This document shows, piece by piece, positions 17,870-26,408 of a stretch of DNA of 64,000 nucleotides. Both the position numbers and the translations under genes were made by a program. Source of the stretch: Streptomyces halstedii (GTDB lineage: Bacteria; Actinomycetota; Actinomycetes; Streptomycetales; Streptomycetaceae); the NCBI GenBank assembly GCA_000720535.1, contig JOAZ01000016.1, forward strand, positions 98,880 through 162,879, written 5' to 3'. The first letter of the stretch is position 1, and each line of letters begins with the position of its first letter. A model generated the notes under the pieces. The model was not told the DNA's origin and searched no databases. It saw only the letters and a program-made list of their open reading frames with translations.

Positions 17870-18650
17870 GCCCGGCCCGCGCCAGCAGGACGCGGCCCCC
17901 GACCTCCACCGTGCCGTCCGGCGCGGGTGCGGTGAGGATCTGGGAGCCGCGTCCTTGCGTGATGTTGAGGGCCCTGCCGAGCCGGGCGCTCAGCAGCATG
18001 GCCGCCGCGCCGGTCGCCTCGTCCTCCTCGATGCCCCCGGTGTCCGCCCCGGAGCCGGTGCCGGCCCCGGTCCCCGTCCCGCCTGAGCGGCTTCCGCGCG
18101 TGTCCGTGCCGCGCGTGTCCGTACGGCCCGTCTCCGTACGGCCCGTCTCCGTACGGCGTGGGAAGCCCCGCGCCCGTACCCGTCCGGCGGCCTCGTCCTC
18201 CCAGGCCCAGACGTAGAGCCACCCCTCGCCCGGCGGGGGTTCCGTCAGCGCCTCGACCTCGGCGGCCGTCGCGTACTGCTCCAGCGTCCGGGGCGGGGCC
18301 CACTCGGGGCGGGCGGTGATCCAGGTGAACTCGCCGTCCTGGCGCGCGAACACGTCCCCGACCGGCAGCTCCAGGACCTCCAGATCGAGCAGCCAGGCCG
18401 CGCCGACGAGCGGGTGCCCGGCGAACGGCAGCCGCAGTCCGGGGGTACGGATGTCCACGGTGCCGCGTTCCGGGTCGTCCACGAACACGGTCTCGCTGAA
18501 CCCGAGTTGCCGGGCGAGCGCCTGCCGGGCGTCGTTGCCGGGGTAGCGGCGGCCGTCCCGTACGACGCCCAGCGGGTTGCCGTGGCGGCCGTCCGGGCCG
18601 CAGAACACCCGCAGTACGTCGATTCCCTCGGGTACCTCGAAGTCGTTCAC
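17859..18650 (-). CDS. PhzF-family isomerase/epimerase-like protein with repeat insertion
   Basis: About 263 aa from GTG 18648-18650, chosen because the conserved PhzF start (DVLRVFCGPDGRHGNPLGVV) follows closely; longer in-frame extensions upstream look non-coding. FGETVF-like LGFSETVFVDD, RTPGLRLPFAGHPLVGAAWLL and the second-lobe motif EEDEATGAAAMLLSARLG are family features. Between the lobes sits a low-complexity insertion of five-residue Arg/Thr/Glu/Gly repeats (GRTET, GRTDT) encoded by four 15-bp units at about 18094-18153. The activity is unknown, as PhzF relatives are diverse isomerases. It lies inside the heme island and converges on hmuO with an 11-bp overlap, but no heme link is evident. 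Confidence 0.8.
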   Translation of the reverse strand: MNDFEVPEGIDVLRVFCGPDGRHGNPLGVVRDGRRYPGNDARQALARQLGFSETVFVDDPERGTVDIRTPGLRLPFAGHPLVGAAWLLDLEVLELPVGDVFARQDGEFTWITARPEWAPPRTLEQYATAAEVEALTEPPPGEGWLYVWAWEDEAAGRVRARGFPRRTETGRTETGRTDTRGTDTRGSRSGGTGTGAGTGSGADTGGIEEDEATGAAAMLLSARLGRALNITQGRGSQILTAPAPDGTVEVGGRVLLARAGLRR

Positions 18651-18707
18651 GGGGGCATTCAAGCACCGTTCGGCCACCGGGACATCGTGCGGCGGTGTGA
18701 ACGCGGC

Positions 18708-18746
18708 CCGGGGCCGCACCGGCGGTGTGTGCCGGTGCGGCCCCGG
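18708..18746. terminator. Strong hairpin between htaA-type gene and PhzF-like gene
   Basis: A 16-bp perfect stem (inner arm CGGGGCCGCACCGGC and its complement) with a 7-nt loop lies 26 bp past the stop of the leftward HtaA-domain gene. It is best read as that gene's terminator, and it insulates the PhzF-like gene that begins 58 bp further left. Confidence 0.75.
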
Positions 18747-18771
18747 TGGGGGTGTGCGCGGGAGCGTCGGG

Positions 18772-20391
18772 TCAGACGGCCTCGGCGCCCGCACGGCGGC
18801 GGCGCGCGGCGATCACGACGCCGGCGCCCGCGGCGACGACGACACCCGAGGCGGCGATCAGCGCGCCGGTCGGGAGGTCGGAGCCGGTGGAGGCGAGGGA
18901 GCCCGAGCCGCCCAGGGAACCGCCGACGGAGCCGCCGCCGCCGACCGTACCGCCGGTGGAGCCCGTCCCGCCGGTGGTGCCGGAGCCGCCCGTGGAACCG
19001 CTGCCGCCGGTGGAGCCGGAGCCGCCGGTGGAGCCCGGGAGTTCGGCGTTCTCGTCGAGCGAGACGGCGACGGTCAGGGCGTCGAGCACCTCACCCTTGT
19101 CGTACATGCCGCCGAACGCCTTGGCGCCGCCCGCGGTCAGCGTGGCGGGAACGCCCTTCAGCGTCACGACCCCGTCCTTGGCGACGAGTTCACCGGAGGG
19201 GAGCTTCAGGTCGGCCAGGGCCAGGTCGGTGTAGGTGGCGACCTTCTTGGTGGTGCGGTCCTTGCTGGAGACGTCGGCGACCAGCGTGCCGGTGCCGCCC
19301 TTGACCTGGACCCGCAGCTTGCTGAGGGAGAGGTCGAGGGTGTAGGCGCCGCCGTCCTCCTTGTGACCGAGGAAGCGGACCGAGCCGCCGAACTGGGCGT
19401 CCAGGGTCTGCTTGTCGGCGTCGAAGGCCCCGGTGGCGTCGGGGAAGCGGTAGCCGTCGGCCGAGGCGGTGGCGCCGCCCGAGGTCTCGACCTTGCCGTT
19501 GGCGATGGGGCCCGTGACGTAGGCGCGGAAGGACGCCTTGACGCCCCAGTCCAGGGTGCCGTTGACGACCGGGCCCTGCTTCACGGACGGGGCGGTGGCC
19601 GATCCGGAGGGGGCCGGGGAGGCGGAGGTGGACGGGCTGGGGTTGCCGGGGCCGGTCGTCGGCTCCGTGGAGGGCTCCTTCGTGGGCTCCTTGGTCGGCT
19701 CCTGGGTCGGCTCCTTCGTCGGCTCCTTGGTCGGCTCCTGGGTCGGCTCCTTCGTCGGCTCCTGGGTGGGCTCCGGGGTGACGGCCTTGACGGAGAGGGT
19801 GGCGGGGTCGAGCTCCGCACCCTCCGCGTACATGTTGTTGAAGACCTCGGCACCCGCCTTGGTGAGGGTGGCGGGCATGTCCTTGTAGACCATCGCGCCG
19901 CCGTCGCCCTGGCTGGGGCGGACCGAGGAGAGGTCCAGCGCGGCGACCGCGACGTCGTCCTTGGTGCCCTCGGGGGTCTTGACGTCGGCGGTGATCGTGC
20001 CGCCGGTGAGGGTCGTCGTGACCTTCACGTCGGAGAGCGTGATGTCCAGGACACCGCCGTGCGCGTTGAAGTTGACGCTGCCGTCGAAGGCGGTGGAGGT
20101 GCCGTGGGTGCCCGTGTCGTAGGTGCCCTTGCCGTTGCCGAAGGTGAAGGCCCCGTTGCCAGGGGCCTGGGTGGCCCCGTCCTTGACGGTGATGGTGCCC
20201 GCTCCACCGATGTACCGGCGGAACGAGTCCTTGAAGCCCCAGTCCAGCGTGCCGTCCGTCAGGTCTCTGGTGGCCGCGGGGGCGGCCTCCTTGCTGTCGG
20301 CGGCGAGGGCGGGCAGGGCGAAGGTGGCGCCCAGCGCGGCCGCGGTGGCGACGGCGGCGGCGAGGGCTATGGGGCGGCGGGTGGCTGCCAT
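18772..20391 (-). CDS. Cell-wall HtaA-domain heme-binding protein with LAxTG sorting signal
   Basis: A 539-aa exported protein. A Sec signal peptide (about 1-31, ending ALPALAA) precedes HtaA domain 1 (about 42-195, beginning LTDGTLDWGFKDSFRRYI), a Thr/Lys/Glu/Pro linker of EPTKEPTQ repeats (about 205-265), HtaA domain 2 (about 280-445, GTLDWGVKASFRAYVTGP) and a Gly/Ser/Thr-rich stalk. LASTG (499-503) follows, then a hydrophobic helix and an RRRR tail. HtaA domains bind heme in Corynebacterium. The LAxTG-helix-positive-tail order is the class E sortase signal of Streptomyces, so the protein is probably covalently wall-anchored as the outer heme receptor. A second HtaA gene lies upstream in the same direction. 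Confidence 0.9.
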   Translation of the reverse strand: MAATRRPIALAAAVATAAALGATFALPALAADSKEAAPAATRDLTDGTLDWGFKDSFRRYIGGAGTITVKDGATQAPGNGAFTFGNGKGTYDTGTHGTSTAFDGSVNFNAHGGVLDITLSDVKVTTTLTGGTITADVKTPEGTKDDVAVAALDLSSVRPSQGDGGAMVYKDMPATLTKAGAEVFNNMYAEGAELDPATLSVKAVTPEPTQEPTKEPTQEPTKEPTKEPTQEPTKEPTKEPSTEPTTGPGNPSPSTSASPAPSGSATAPSVKQGPVVNGTLDWGVKASFRAYVTGPIANGKVETSGGATASADGYRFPDATGAFDADKQTLDAQFGGSVRFLGHKEDGGAYTLDLSLSKLRVQVKGGTGTLVADVSSKDRTTKKVATYTDLALADLKLPSGELVAKDGVVTLKGVPATLTAGGAKAFGGMYDKGEVLDALTVAVSLDENAELPGSTGGSGSTGGSGSTGGSGTTGGTGSTGGTVGGGGSVGGSLGGSGSLASTGSDLPTGALIAASGVVVAAGAGVVIAARRRRAGAEAV

Positions 20392-20451
20392 GGCGGTGAC
20401 TCCTGAAGAGACGTGGTGACGGGGGAAGGTGTGAGGGGAGGGGAGGGAAGT

Positions 20452-21870
20452 TCAGGTGGTGGTGCGGGCGGCCGTACGGCGCCGCAGGGCCAGCCAGAGG
20501 CCGCCGCCCGCGGCGGCGAGCAGCACGGCTCCGCCCCCGGCGGCGAGGTAGGTGCCGCCGCCGGTGCCGGACTCCGCGGCCACCGGCTGGGTGGACGGGG
20601 TGGCCGCCGGCGTCTCCTCGGGCGTGGCGGAGGGTTCGGCCGCGGTGCCCAGGTCGGGCAGTGCGGGCAGTTGGGCCTTCGCCTCCACGGCGACGGCGAG
20701 GGAGACCGGGTCCATCGCGGTGCCCTCGCTGTAGAGGGAACCGAAGGCCTTGGCACCGTCGGCGGTCAGGGTGGCGGGGGCCTCGGTGAGCGCGGCGAGC
20801 CCGTCCTTCGGGGTGAGGTCCTTGGCCGTGAAGGTGACGAGCGGGACGCCCTCGCGGGTGGTGCCCTCGTTGGTGACGTCGGCGCGGAGGGTGCCCTTGC
20901 CGGACGCCACCTTGACGGTGACTCCGGCCAGTTCGAGGTCGAGGCCGCCCTTGCCGGTGAAGCGGACACTGCCGGCGAACGCCGCGTCCAGGGTCTGCTT
21001 CTTCGCGTCGTAGGTGCCCTTGCCCTTCGGGAAGCGGAAGAGCGCTCCGCCGTCCTGGGCGCCGTCGGCGAGGGTCCACTCGCCCTGGGCGATGGAACCG
21101 GTGACGTACTCGCGGTAGGTGCGGCGTACGCCCCAGTCCACCGCGGCGTCCTCGAAGCGGCCCGCGGTGCTCTCGGCCTTCTTGGTCTTCTGGGTCTTCG
21201 AGGGGGACGGCGACGGGGTGGAGGAGGCGGCCGGGGCGCCCGCCGGGGCCTTGGTGTCGACGGAGAGGCTGACCGGGTCCAGCGGGGTGCCGGCCGTGTA
21301 GTAACCGGCGAAGGCCGTCGCCCCCTGGGCGGTGAGCGTCGCGGGAACGTTGTTGAGGGCGACGGGCGTGGACCCGCCCCGCATGTTGATCCCGGACAGC
21401 CCGAGCGTGGCCATCGGCACCTGGGCCGAGGTCGTGACCCGGCCGCTCTCCCGGTCCTTGCTGATCATGTCGGCGTAGAGGGTTCCGCTGCCGCCGGATA
21501 TCCGGACGGTGGGGCGGCCGATGGTCAGGTCGAGTTGGTTGGTGCCGTCCGACTGCCGGTGTCCGACGAAGCGCACACCCCCCGAGAACCCGGCCTGGAA
21601 CGCGCCGCTCTCCGGGTCGTACGAGCCGGTCGCGGAGTGGAAGCGGAACTGGCTGCCGCCGACGGTGGCGGCGCCCGCGGTGAGGCTCCAACTCCCCTGG
21701 GCGATGGGGCCGGTGACGTAGCTCTGGAAGGAGGACTTGATCCCCCAGTCCAGCCGGCCGCCCTGCACCGTACGGCTCGCCGCCTGCGCGGCGGTGGCTG
21801 GAAGCAACGCTCCCAGAAGCACCGCGAACAGCGCGACGACAAGCGCGCGCACGGATCTGGACGGCAGCAT
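20452..21870 (-). CDS. htaA: Membrane-anchored HtaA-domain heme-binding protein
   Basis: A 472-aa exported protein. A signal peptide (about 1-30) precedes HtaA domain 1 (about 35-205, GGRLDWGIKSSFQSYVTGPIAQG), a Ser/Pro/Lys linker, HtaA domain 2 (about 240-405, AAVDWGVRRTYREYVTGSIAQG), a Pro/Glu/Thr stalk and a C-terminal helix with an RRR tail. Unlike its neighbour it lacks a LAxTG motif, so it is probably held by the membrane helix. GGGAGG lies just before ATG 21868-21870. The gene starts across an iron box from hmuT, so the two operons are divergently controlled. It is inferred to pass heme from the wall protein to HmuT. Confidence 0.88.
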   Translation of the reverse strand: MLPSRSVRALVVALFAVLLGALLPATAAQAASRTVQGGRLDWGIKSSFQSYVTGPIAQGSWSLTAGAATVGGSQFRFHSATGSYDPESGAFQAGFSGGVRFVGHRQSDGTNQLDLTIGRPTVRISGGSGTLYADMISKDRESGRVTTSAQVPMATLGLSGINMRGGSTPVALNNVPATLTAQGATAFAGYYTAGTPLDPVSLSVDTKAPAGAPAASSTPSPSPSKTQKTKKAESTAGRFEDAAVDWGVRRTYREYVTGSIAQGEWTLADGAQDGGALFRFPKGKGTYDAKKQTLDAAFAGSVRFTGKGGLDLELAGVTVKVASGKGTLRADVTNEGTTREGVPLVTFTAKDLTPKDGLAALTEAPATLTADGAKAFGSLYSEGTAMDPVSLAVAVEAKAQLPALPDLGTAAEPSATPEETPAATPSTQPVAAESGTGGGTYLAAGGGAVLLAAAGGGLWLALRRRTAARTTT

Positions 21871-21895
21871 GGGACCCTCCCGAAGGGCTAGAAAC

Positions 21896-21914
21896 CGAGG
21901 TAAGGCTAACCTAA
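21896..21914. promoter_or_regulatory. Iron box in the divergent htaA/hmuT promoter region
   Basis: A 19-bp site with AGGTAAGGCTAACCTAA at its core matches 16 of 19 positions of the Streptomyces DmdR1 consensus as I remember it. It sits between the divergent starts of the HtaA gene (21870) and hmuT (21984), so one repressor site could serve both directions. Confidence 0.8.
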
Positions 21915-21983
21915 GGTGTATTCAGCCCGTGCCGGAACCCCCTCCGCCACTTCAGTTCGCAACACCCCCAGGACGGTGCACTC

Positions 21984-23051
21984 GTGCGATTTCCCCAGTA
22001 CCCGGCTCTACCGGGGCGAAGAGCCGCACGACCGCGCGCCGCGCGATTCGGCGCCCTGGCGGCCGTGGTGGCGCTCACCGCGGCGCTCGGCGGTTGCGGT
22101 GGCACAGGGGATCCGGCAAGCGGAACCACGAAGGCGGCGAAGGCCGGAACGGCGGCCGACAGGGTCGAACCGCTGGCCACCGCGCCGAAGCCGCGGCTGC
22201 CCGTCACGGTGACGTCGGCGGACGGGACCGAGGTCACCGTCTCCTCGACCGACCGGATCGTGCCGCTCACCGGATCGCTCAGCGAGATCGTCTTCACCCT
22301 GGGCTTCGGGAAGGAGGTGGTGGCCCGGGACATCACCGCCACCTTCGAACAGGCCGAGAAGCTCCCGGTGGTGACCCGCGCCCACGACGTCTCGGCGGAG
22401 AGCGTGCTCTCGCTGCGGCCGACCGTCGTCCTCGCGGACACCACGACCGGCCCCGCCGAGGCCGTCGACCAGATACGCGACGCCGGGATCCCGCTCGTCG
22501 TCGTGGAGCCCGCCAAGGAACTCGCCGACGTGGGCCGCCGGATCGACGCGGTCGCCGCCGCGCTCGGCGTGACCTCGTCCGGGGACGAGCTGAAGGCGCG
22601 TACGGAGTCCCGCATCGACGCCGTACGCGAGACGATCCCGGCCCGCGAGGACGGGGACGCGCCGCGCGTCGCCTTCCTGTACCTGCGCGGATCGGCCTCC
22701 GTCTATCTGCTGGGCGGCCGGGAGTCCGGGGCGAGTTCCCTGCTGGAGGCGGCGGGTGCCGTCGACGCGGGCAAGGCCTCCGGGCTGAAGAAGGACTTCA
22801 CCGCGATCACCGCCGAGGCCCTGGCCAAGGCGGCACCGGACGCGATCCTCGTCATGTCCAAGGGGCTCGACTCGGTGGGCGGTGTGGACGGGCTCGTGAA
22901 GATCCCCGGGATCGCCGAGACGCCCGCCGGGATGGACCGCCGTGTCGTCTCGATCGACGACGGGGTGCTGCTGAACTACGGGCCGCGCACCGACCGGGTG
23001 CTGGCCGAACTGGTCGAGCAGCTCTACCCGGAAGGCGGCTCCGGCCGATGA
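21984..23051 (+). CDS. hmuT: Heme ABC transporter substrate-binding lipoprotein
   Basis: A 355-aa exported lipoprotein: Arg-rich start, hydrophobic stretch and lipobox LGGC with Cys38. The mature part is a class III binding protein (TSADGTEVTVSSTDRIVPLTGSLSEIVFTLGFGKEVVARD), with the long inter-lobe helix and RPTVVLADTTTGPAEAVDQIRDAGIPLVVV. Heme rather than siderophore is inferred from the HtaA and heme oxygenase neighbours. The start is GTG 21984 with AGGA upstream. It overlaps hmuU by 4 nt. The iron box lies 70 bp upstream. Confidence 0.92.
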   Translation: MRFPQYPALPGRRAARPRAARFGALAAVVALTAALGGCGGTGDPASGTTKAAKAGTAADRVEPLATAPKPRLPVTVTSADGTEVTVSSTDRIVPLTGSLSEIVFTLGFGKEVVARDITATFEQAEKLPVVTRAHDVSAESVLSLRPTVVLADTTTGPAEAVDQIRDAGIPLVVVEPAKELADVGRRIDAVAAALGVTSSGDELKARTESRIDAVRETIPAREDGDAPRVAFLYLRGSASVYLLGGRESGASSLLEAAGAVDAGKASGLKKDFTAITAEALAKAAPDAILVMSKGLDSVGGVDGLVKIPGIAETPAGMDRRVVSIDDGVLLNYGPRTDRVLAELVEQLYPEGGSGR

Positions 23052-24166
23052 CCGCCACCACCCACGACACGGGCGTCGTCAAGGACGCGTCCGGCGGTTC
23101 CGGTGAGGACTCCGCCCCCGGGACGGACACCCCCCGCAGGCGCGGGAACGCGTTCGTCCTCACCGTCGCCCTGTCGGCGGCCCTGCTCGTCGGCTGTCTG
23201 CTCTCCGCGGGCCTCGGCGCCTACCACATCCCGCTGGGGGACGTCCTGTCCTCCGTCCAGCACCGGATCGGTCTCGGCGGGCACGCCCTGGACCGGGTCG
23301 GCGAGAGCGTCCTGTGGAACGTACGCCTGCCCCGGGTCGTCCTCGCCCTGCTGGTCGGCGCCTCCCTGGGCTGCGCGGGCGCCCTGATGCAGGGGGTGTT
23401 CGGCAACCCGCTGGCGGAGCCGGGGGTCATCGGGATCTCCGCGGGCGCGGCGGTCGGCGCGGTCGGCTCGATCGCGCTCGGTCTGACCTTCTTCGGCAAC
23501 TGGACCATCACCGTCTGCGCGTTCGCCGCCGGTCTCGCCACCGTCCTGCTGGTGTACGCGCTGTCGCGTTCCGGGGGCCGCACCGAGGTGGTGACGCTGA
23601 TCCTCACCGGCATCGCCGTCAACGCCTTCGCCGGTGCGCTGATCGGCCTGTTCATCTTCTTCGCCGACAACGCGCAGATCACCCAGATCACCTTCTGGCA
23701 GCTCGGCTCGCTGGCCCAGGCGACCTGGCCGAAGGTGCTCGCCGTCCTGCCCTGCGCGGTGCTCGGACTGCTCGTCGCCCCCTTCTACGCCAGGAAGCTG
23801 GACCTGCTCGCCCTCGGCGAACGCCCGGCCCGCCACCTGGGCGTGGACGTCGAGCGGCTGCGGATCGTCCTGGTCCTCGTGGTGGCCCTGCTGACCGCCG
23901 CGGCCGTCGCGGTCGCGGGCATCATCACCTTCGTGGGGCTCCTCGTCCCGCACCTGCTGCGGATGGCCAACGGCCCCGGCCACCGCTTCCTGATCCCCGG
24001 CAGCGCCCTCGGCGGCGCCCTGGTGCTGGTGGCCGGCGACCTCGCCGCCCGTACGGTGGCCGATCCCGCCGAGCTTCCGCTCGGGGTGCTGACCGCGCTC
24101 TTCGGCAGCCCGTTCTTCTTCTGGCTGCTGCGCAGGACCCGTCGTAGGCAAGGTGGTTGGGCGTGA
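23048..24166 (+). CDS. hmuU: Heme ABC transporter permease (FecCD family)
   Basis: A 372-aa membrane protein with about ten helices. After a hydrophilic 35-residue start come the FecCD hallmarks NVRLPRVVLALLVGASLGCAGA, GVFGNPLAEPGVIGISAGAA (contact loop for the binding protein), WQLGSL and GIITFVGLLVPHLLRM with the coupling-helix glycine. Its ATG overlaps the hmuT stop and its stop overlaps the hmuV GTG, so the three genes are translationally coupled. It imports heme delivered by HmuT. Confidence 0.93.
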   Translation: MTATTHDTGVVKDASGGSGEDSAPGTDTPRRRGNAFVLTVALSAALLVGCLLSAGLGAYHIPLGDVLSSVQHRIGLGGHALDRVGESVLWNVRLPRVVLALLVGASLGCAGALMQGVFGNPLAEPGVIGISAGAAVGAVGSIALGLTFFGNWTITVCAFAAGLATVLLVYALSRSGGRTEVVTLILTGIAVNAFAGALIGLFIFFADNAQITQITFWQLGSLAQATWPKVLAVLPCAVLGLLVAPFYARKLDLLALGERPARHLGVDVERLRIVLVLVVALLTAAAVAVAGIITFVGLLVPHLLRMANGPGHRFLIPGSALGGALVLVAGDLAARTVADPAELPLGVLTALFGSPFFFWLLRRTRRRQGGWA

Positions 24167-25005
24167 AGGCGCTGAGAAGACTGTTCGCCGCGGGAAGCGA
24201 CCGGGAGCTGCCCGCCCCCACGGCGCCCGGTTCGCCGCTCGCCGAGGCCCGTGGCCTGGGCATCCGGCTGGGCCGCAGGCAGGTCCTGGACGCGGTGGAG
24301 CTGACCGCCCGTGCGGGCGAGGTGGTGGCCCTGGTCGGCCCGAACGGGGCCGGGAAGTCCACCCTGCTGGCGGCGCTGGCCGCCGATCTGCCCGCCGGGA
24401 GCGGTGAGATCCGCATCGACGGCCGGCCGGCCGCCGACTGGTCGCCGCCCGAACTCGCCCTGCGGCGGGCCGTGCTGCCGCAGTCCGCCGCGCTGTCCTT
24501 CCCCTTCCCGGTCGAGGACGTCGTACGGATGGGCCGGGCGCCCTGGGCGGGTACGGCCAAGGAGGACGAGGACGACGTGGCGGTCGCCTCCGCGATGGAG
24601 GCGACGGAGGTCACCCGGTTCGCGGCCCGGCCGTTCTCCGCGCTGTCGGGCGGTGAGCGGGCGCGGGTCGCGCTCGCCCGGGTCCTGGCCCAGCGCGCCC
24701 CGCTGCTGCTGCTGGACGAGCCGACCGCCGCCCTGGACCTGCGCCACCAGGAACTCGTCCTGCGGATCTGCCGGGAGCGGGCCGCCGCCGGGGACGCGGT
24801 GGTGGTGGTGCTGCACGACCTGGGGCTCGCCGCGGCCTACGCGGACCGGGCCGTGGTCCTGCGGGACGGCCGCGTCGCCGTGGACGGCCCGCCCGCCGAG
24901 GTGTTCACGGGCGAACTGCTGGGCGAGGTGTACCGGCAGCCGGTGGAGGTGTTCCCGCACCCGAGGACCGGGGCGCCGCTGGTCGTACCGGAGCGCACGC
25001 GCTGA
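24163..25005 (+). CDS. hmuV: Heme ABC transporter ATP-binding protein
   Basis: A 280-aa cytoplasmic ATPase with Walker A GPNGAGKS (59-66), the HmuV-typical LPQSAALSFPFPVEDVVRMGRAPW, signature ALSGGERARVALARVLAQ, Walker B LLLLDEPTAALD and the H-loop LHDLGLAAAYAD. The start is GTG 24163 overlapping the hmuU stop (GTGA), with AAGGTGG upstream; this is better than the TTG at 24157. It completes the HmuTUV importer. The stop codon forms part of the first unit of a degenerate repeat array that fills the downstream gap. Confidence 0.93.
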   Translation: MKALRRLFAAGSDRELPAPTAPGSPLAEARGLGIRLGRRQVLDAVELTARAGEVVALVGPNGAGKSTLLAALAADLPAGSGEIRIDGRPAADWSPPELALRRAVLPQSAALSFPFPVEDVVRMGRAPWAGTAKEDEDDVAVASAMEATEVTRFAARPFSALSGGERARVALARVLAQRAPLLLLDEPTAALDLRHQELVLRICRERAAAGDAVVVVLHDLGLAAAYADRAVVLRDGRVAVDGPPAEVFTGELLGEVYRQPVEVFPHPRTGAPLVVPERTR

Positions 25006-25135
25006 ACCCGGGGCGTGCGCCGGGTCGCGGGGCGCGCTGAACCCGCGGGCGTACGCGCTGCGCCCGGGGCACTCGCCGGGTTCCGGGGCGTACGCGCTGA
25101 ACCGCGGGCGTGCGCGCCGGGTTCCGGGGGTCCCG
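24996..25135. repeat. Degenerate tandem repeats starting at the hmuV stop
   Basis: Copies built on (AC)GCGCTGAACCCG, each followed by GGGCGTRCGC and CCGGGTT segments, recur at about 24998, 25033 and 25094, with shorter fragments between them. The first copy includes the hmuV stop codon. No gene or clear terminator is visible in the remaining gap to 25266, apart from a -10-like TAGGGT at about 25213. Confidence 0.65.
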
Positions 25136-25266
25136 GGGGCAACACCCGTCCCCCCTGTCACGGTTGGGCGCCCTATCCCTCATCCGCCCGCTCATGGCCC
25201 CGCGCGCCCCGGTAGGGTTCAGGCGGTCAGTGCGGACGACGGATCAGAAGGCGCAGAAGGCGACGG

Positions 25267-26271
25267 ATGACAAGGCTGGGGCGACTGGCGGCGGGGCTCG
25301 CGACGGCGACGGTGCTGAGCATGGGCGCGAGCGGCTGTGTGACGGTACACGGTGAGCTGGAGGTTCTTCCGGGGGCGACGAAGTCCGAGGCCGCCCAGGC
25401 CCTTGAGGACTTCACCGCCGCCTACAACGCGGCGGACAAGGCGTACGATCCGGCGCTGGACGAGGACCGGGTGACCGGTTCGCTCGGTGCCATCAACCAG
25501 GCCGGGCTGAAGGCGCGCCGGAAGAGCAATCCGGAGGGCAACGCGGCGCACAAGCCGCTGGAGCTGACCGACGCCTCCTTCGTCATACCCAAGAAGGTGG
25601 GCTGGCCGCGCTGGTTCCTCGCGGACACCGACTCCAACCGGGACGAGGACGGCGGGAAGCTGGACACCCGCTGGCTGCTGGTCTTCGTCCGTACGGGCCC
25701 CGAGGCGCCCTGGAAGGCGGCCTATCTGGCGGCCGTCAGCCCGTCCCAGGTGCCCGAGTTCCGCACGGACGCCGACGGTCTCGCCGAGCCCGTGCCCTCC
25801 GCCGGGACGGACGAGGTACTGGCCACCGCACCGGCGGAGCTGAGCCGGACGTACACGGGCTACCTGGAGAAGGGCGCCCCGGACGTCTTCGCCCCGGGGT
25901 CCACGACCTCGGGCTGGCGGGAGGCGCGCGAGAACACCCGGCGGGCGGGCTTCTCGTACCAGTACGTCGACCAGGCCCTGGACGACGGGGCGTTCGCGCC
26001 GCTGGGGCTGATGACGAAGGACGGCGGGGCGCTGGTCTTCTTCAGCAGCAAGCACTTCGAGCGCCAGACGGCGGCGGAGGGGCTGCGGCCCACGGTCACG
26101 GCGGACGTCGAGGCGCTCCTGACCGGCGAGGTGAAGAGCACGCTGACCAAGGAGCGGGTCTCCAGCCAGCTGGTGTACATCCCCGAGCGCGGCGCCGGGG
26201 ACGGGGACGCCGCCGGCAAGGCGCGCGTGCTGAACCGGCTGCCCGGTCTGGTGGCGGCGCAGGGCTCCTGA
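25267..26271 (+). CDS. Lipoprotein of unknown function (334 aa)
   Basis: The signal peptide (residues 1-23) ends in the lipobox ASGC with Cys24, so the protein is exported and lipidated. The mature protein is soluble. Visible stretches are ATKSEAAQALEDFTAAYNAADKAYDP, WPRWFLADTD, DTRWLLVFVRTGPEAPWKAAYL and SYQYVDQALDDGAFAPLGLMTKDGGALVFFSSKHFERQ. These suggest two related NTF2/SnoaL-like cone domains (an alpha-helical AYN.AD start, then strands), but this is a guess. There is no operon partner. Similar orphan lipoproteins are widespread in Streptomyces. Function unknown. Confidence 0.75.
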   Translation: MTRLGRLAAGLATATVLSMGASGCVTVHGELEVLPGATKSEAAQALEDFTAAYNAADKAYDPALDEDRVTGSLGAINQAGLKARRKSNPEGNAAHKPLELTDASFVIPKKVGWPRWFLADTDSNRDEDGGKLDTRWLLVFVRTGPEAPWKAAYLAAVSPSQVPEFRTDADGLAEPVPSAGTDEVLATAPAELSRTYTGYLEKGAPDVFAPGSTTSGWREARENTRRAGFSYQYVDQALDDGAFAPLGLMTKDGGALVFFSSKHFERQTAAEGLRPTVTADVEALLTGEVKSTLTKERVSSQLVYIPERGAGDGDAAGKARVLNRLPGLVAAQGS

Positions 26272-26304
26272 GCCGGAGCCGGGCACGCGCTTGGTGCCCC
26301 GGGC

Positions 26305-26360
26305 GGTCCGGGCCCGCCGGGTCGTCCGGATCCCGGGTGGTCCGGGCCCGCCGGGTCGTC
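26305..26360. repeat. Exact 22-bp direct repeat, 34-bp spacing
   Basis: GGTCCGGGCCCGCCGGGTCG followed by TC occurs at 26305-26326 and 26339-26360. Each copy contains the self-complementary CCGGGCCCG, so strong hairpins are possible between the convergent lipoprotein and prim-pol genes. It probably acts as a bidirectional terminator. Confidence 0.7.
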
Positions 26361-26408
26361 AGAGCCCGGTCCCGTCCTGTCGGCGCTCGGGCCCGGTCCC
26401 GGACGGGC

